Origin: Lachnospiraceae bacterium
GTDB lineage: Bacteria; Bacillota; Clostridia; Lachnospirales; Lachnospiraceae
Assembly (NCBI GenBank): GCA_017552985.1
Contig: JAFZNO010000076.1
Coordinates: 17,593-81,592 of the forward strand
Direction of reading: 5' to 3'
Length of the DNA stretch: 64,000 bases
Of the stretch, positions 62,163-64,000 are shown one piece after another. The translations under genes were made by a program, and so were the position numbers. Below the pieces are notes generated by a model. It was not told where the DNA came from. It searched no databases and saw only the letters and a list, made by a program, of their open reading frames with translations. How positions within the stretch are numbered: position 1 is the first letter of the stretch; the number at the start of each line of letters is the position of its first letter.

Positions 62163-62723
62163 ATGGAAGATGATAAGATCATTCAACTATACTTTCATCG
62201 GGATGAGAATGCAATTCAGCAAACGGCCGATAAGTACGGCGCGCGGCTTCGTGCAATTTCTTATCGGATCACCGGTGACAGGGAAACGTCAGAGGAATGT
62301 GAAAACGACACTTACCTTGAAGCGTGGAAGCGAATCCCGCCGAGTGAACCTAAGGATTATTTTTTTGCGTTTCTTGCAAAGATCACCCGCGCTTGTTCCA
62401 TCGATCGGTGCCGCGAGCGTACGAGACTGAAGCGCAACAGTTACGTTGTTGAGCTTACGGATGAGCTTGAAACTTGCATTCCTGCAGTGAATGACGTTGC
62501 GGATGAAGTGGAAGCCAAGCTCCTTGGTGAAGCGATCAGCCGTTTCCTGTACACTCTGTCCGATGAAAAGCAAGTCACGTTCATTCGCAGATATTTCTAC
62601 ATGGACACCGTGGCAGAAATATCTGAGCGCCTCTTGATCAGCGATAGTAAGGTAAAGACCACGTTATTCCGGATCCGTAAGGAACTCCGGGACTACCTTA
62701 TCAAGGAGGGTTATTCGTTATGA
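62163..62723 (+). CDS. RNA polymerase ECF-type sigma-70 factor
   Basis: 186 residues from ATG 62163 (AAAGGAGG nine bases upstream; ATG 62157 also possible). Region 2: RLRAISYRITGDRETSEECE, then NDTYLEAWKRIPP (about 25-60). Region 4: LSDEKQVTFIRRYFYMDTV, then AEISERLLISDSKVKTTLFR (about 135-175). It overlaps the next gene by 4 bp, the usual layout for a sigma/anti-sigma pair. Target promoters unknown. Confidence 0.9.
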   Translation: MEDDKIIQLYFHRDENAIQQTADKYGARLRAISYRITGDRETSEECENDTYLEAWKRIPPSEPKDYFFAFLAKITRACSIDRCRERTRLKRNSYVVELTDELETCIPAVNDVADEVEAKLLGEAISRFLYTLSDEKQVTFIRRYFYMDTVAEISERLLISDSKVKTTLFRIRKELRDYLIKEGYSL

Positions 62724-63445
62724 AAAAGAACCAATTGGACTGTATTGCATACGTCGACGATCGGCTGATCGAAAAGGCTGAAAAATATGTTGGCGCAAAG
62801 AAAAGGAATACCTGGATGAAGTGGGGCGCCATTGCAGCATGCTTATGCCTTGTAGCCGTCGGAGCAGCTACAATCATGCCAAAGTTTTCACGGGAGGCGG
62901 GTACCGGCGGGAAGCAGCCTATTTCGGGTGGTATCGATGAGGGAAAACTATACAGTATTGCCGTCCTGCCGGCAGACAAAAATCGTGATGACGTCAGGGA
63001 TGCTTCCTGTAATGAGATCAGCGAAGCAGAAATTCAGAATGAAGTGGGGCTACGGGATTACTTACCAACCAAGCTTCCTGACGGTTTCCATTTCGGTCAG
63101 GCAAGCCTCTACGTTACGACCATGAAAGACGGTACGATCTATAAGAGACTTTTAATCACCTATCGTACGGGGGAAGGTGCTAAGGCATTGCCTAATGAAG
63201 AGGGAGCTGAGGTGATTCCAAACACTCATGATTTGGGTGATGAGTTTAGAATCAACGTGTTCTCTTTCATGCCGGATACAAGAGTTCAGATTTATTCGGT
63301 GGAAGAGGTACGAAGCGAGCTGCAAAGCGGAAGTTTTGGAAACGGATACTTCTACGTTCAGTATGGTGATTATTACGTAGGAATTGAGCCGCTTTCACTG
63401 AGCGCGGAGGAAATCCTTGGCCTAATTGACAGCATTGGGAAATAA
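62720..63445 (+). CDS. membrane-anchored putative anti-sigma factor
   Basis: 241 residues. A short cytosolic N-terminus with DDRLIEKAEKYV (about 13-24), one membrane helix (about 33-52, WGAIAACLCLVAVGAATIM), and an extracytoplasmic domain of about 180 residues (LPDGFHFGQASLYVTTMKDG, YFYVQYGDYYVGIEPLSLSAEEI) resembling DUF4367-like sensor domains. The 4-bp overlap with the sigma gene supports an anti-sigma role. No zinc-binding ZAS motif is visible. Confidence 0.75.
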   Translation: MKKNQLDCIAYVDDRLIEKAEKYVGAKKRNTWMKWGAIAACLCLVAVGAATIMPKFSREAGTGGKQPISGGIDEGKLYSIAVLPADKNRDDVRDASCNEISEAEIQNEVGLRDYLPTKLPDGFHFGQASLYVTTMKDGTIYKRLLITYRTGEGAKALPNEEGAEVIPNTHDLGDEFRINVFSFMPDTRVQIYSVEEVRSELQSGSFGNGYFYVQYGDYYVGIEPLSLSAEEILGLIDSIGK

Positions 63446-63452
63446 GACGACA

Positions 63453-63545
63453 GTATGTATGGGAATAACATATAAGGACATATGGGAACAACGCGACAAG
63501 ACATATGGAAACAAGGCGAAAGGACATATGAGAACAACGCGCACG
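63453..63545 (+). repeat. tandem 23-bp repeat, three clear copies and one degenerate
   Basis: GACATATG(G/A)(G/A)AACAA-type units start at 63477, 63500 and 63523, exactly 23 bp apart, with a degenerate copy from about 63453. Each contains the palindrome CATATG. It directly follows the anti-sigma gene and precedes its terminator. Confidence 0.8.
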
Positions 63546-63551
63546 AATGGT

Positions 63552-63586
63552 AAAGATCCTGGGTTTATACAAAACCCGGGATCTTT
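63552..63586 (+). terminator. intrinsic terminator after sigma/anti-sigma operon
   Basis: AAAGATCCTGGGTTT (63552-63566) and AAACCCGGGATCTTT (63572-63586) pair at 14 of 15 positions and end in a T-run. Confidence 0.8.
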
Positions 63587-63702
63587 TGCGTTGTTGCCTG
63601 CTATGAATTGACCGCAGTTTCCATCTTTGATATACTTGAAATGGTGAAATGCGGGTTATAGGACTAGTTTGTTTGGCAAATCGGGGGTATGTCGAGCTAA
63701 AG

Positions 63703-63756
63703 TGGACCATGGGGACGGGGTTAGTGGTCCAAAATAATGCCCCACTGACCTCGTCC
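63703..63756. repeat. REP-like dyad
   Basis: TGGACCA (63703-63709) pairs with TGGTCCA (63725-63731). Alternatively GGACGGGGTTAGTGG (63713-63727) pairs with CCACTGACCTCGTCC (63742-63756) at 13 of 15 positions. The GGGGAC string recalls the palindromes at 18561 and 28447. Confidence 0.5.
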
Positions 63757-63793
63757 TCAGAGCTCATAGCCTACCGTTTTTTCTGATGAGGTG

Positions 63794-64000
63794 GAAAGCA
63801 ACAAAATAGGCGAGAATTCGGGAAATTGTTGCTTTCATAGGCGGACGAGGAAGAATAAACGGCGAAATAAAAAGAAAACTCTGTTTTCGCCGTACCACAG
63901 AAGCAAACGAGGAAGAAGGAACGGCGGAATCCAAGACAAACTCTGTTTTCGCCGTACCACCGAGTCAAAATGGGGAAAAAGGACGGCGGAATCCAAGGTA
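63794..64000 (+). repeat. tandem 62-bp hairpin repeats running off the window
   Basis: CGGCG(A/G)AA units start at 63860, 63922 and 63984, exactly 62 bp apart; in the first two, TTTTCGCCG (63884-63892 and 63946-63954) closes a stem. Linkers are purine-rich (GAGGAAGAAGGAA, GGGGAAAAAGGA). Immediately before, a unit with a different stem, GAAAGCAACAA (63794-63804) / TTGTTGCTTTC (63826-63836), has the same layout. The third copy is cut by the window end. Confidence 0.85.

Noticed and set aside
63771-63968. 65-codon minus-strand open frame
   Set aside because: Consists of the 62-bp repeat read backwards; repetitive product, no ribosome site.
1-64000. tRNA, rRNA and known riboswitch classes
   Set aside because: Intergenic regions were read for cloverleaf-like arms and familiar leaders; none could be supported by eye. 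A tRNAscan-SE and Rfam search would settle this.

Overview
The window looks like a chromosomal segment of an endospore-forming Bacillota, most likely a Lachnospiraceae-type Clostridia. Reasons: strong AGGAGG-type ribosome sites, a SpoVAF/GerA germination protein, luxS-pfs, a DUF3048 lipoprotein, many GntR/TetR/ABC cassettes and a galactan-utilisation locus. No rRNA, tRNA, CRISPR array, phage module or transposase gene was recognised. Base composition is mid-GC, except for an AT-rich secreted-protein gene near 59-61 kb.

Layout. 0-4 kb: edge of an ABC transporter, a YitT protein, a small membrane protein/XRE regulator pair behind a repeat-rich promoter, a DUF4177-like protein, and a Nudix hydrolase coupled to an unknown membrane protein. 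4-7.2 kb: a stand-alone PTS EIIC, then a reverse transcriptase (RT) preceded by a 141-bp segment closed by a perfect 16-bp inverted repeat, then a small unknown gene on the same strand. This resembles a retron or other RT-plus-noncoding-RNA defence locus and is the best candidate for an undescribed system. 7.3-18.6 kb: DUF6044 membrane protein, ABC-F ATPase, CPBP protease, a COG0523 GTPase lacking its metal motif, cell-wall amidase, SpoVAF, an SLC13-type permease, a CE4 deacetylase and a UPF0340 protein. 18.56-18.84 kb: a nested palindrome of about 280 bp. 18.9-28.4 kb: orphan C5 methyltransferase with murG, TSCPD protein, hydroxyacid dehydrogenase, GtrA, a GntR-ABC operon, pfs, luxS and a DUF3048 lipoprotein.

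28.5-36 kb: LacI-like sensor/GGDEF protein, DUF1622, a 2-hydroxyacyl-CoA dehydratase activase-related protein, TraX, and an ABC pair with an M48 protease. 36-46.8 kb: galactan locus. A LacI regulator with matching operators controls a sugar-binding lipoprotein, two permeases, an unknown 613-residue putative carbohydrate enzyme, a zinc-ribbon protein, a cytoplasmic GH53 galactanase, and a lipoprotein GH53 with Ig-like and CBM61-like modules. Extracellular galactanase would release galacto-oligosaccharides, the transporter would import them, and the cytoplasmic enzymes would finish degradation. Six exact 53-bp hairpin repeats lie between the two GH53 genes.

46.9-58.7 kb: TetR-controlled alpha/beta hydrolase, small genes, GNAT, a TetR/DUF308/MMPL/heptad-repeat export cluster, aldo-keto reductase, deoxyinosine glycosylase and methylglyoxal synthase. 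59-64 kb: AT-rich secreted BACON/cysteine-peptidase-like protein, SurE, a decayed gene, an ECF sigma/anti-sigma pair, and further tandem repeat arrays. Three separate arrays share one design: a short stem, a purine-rich loop, and a 52-62 bp period with purines on the plus strand.
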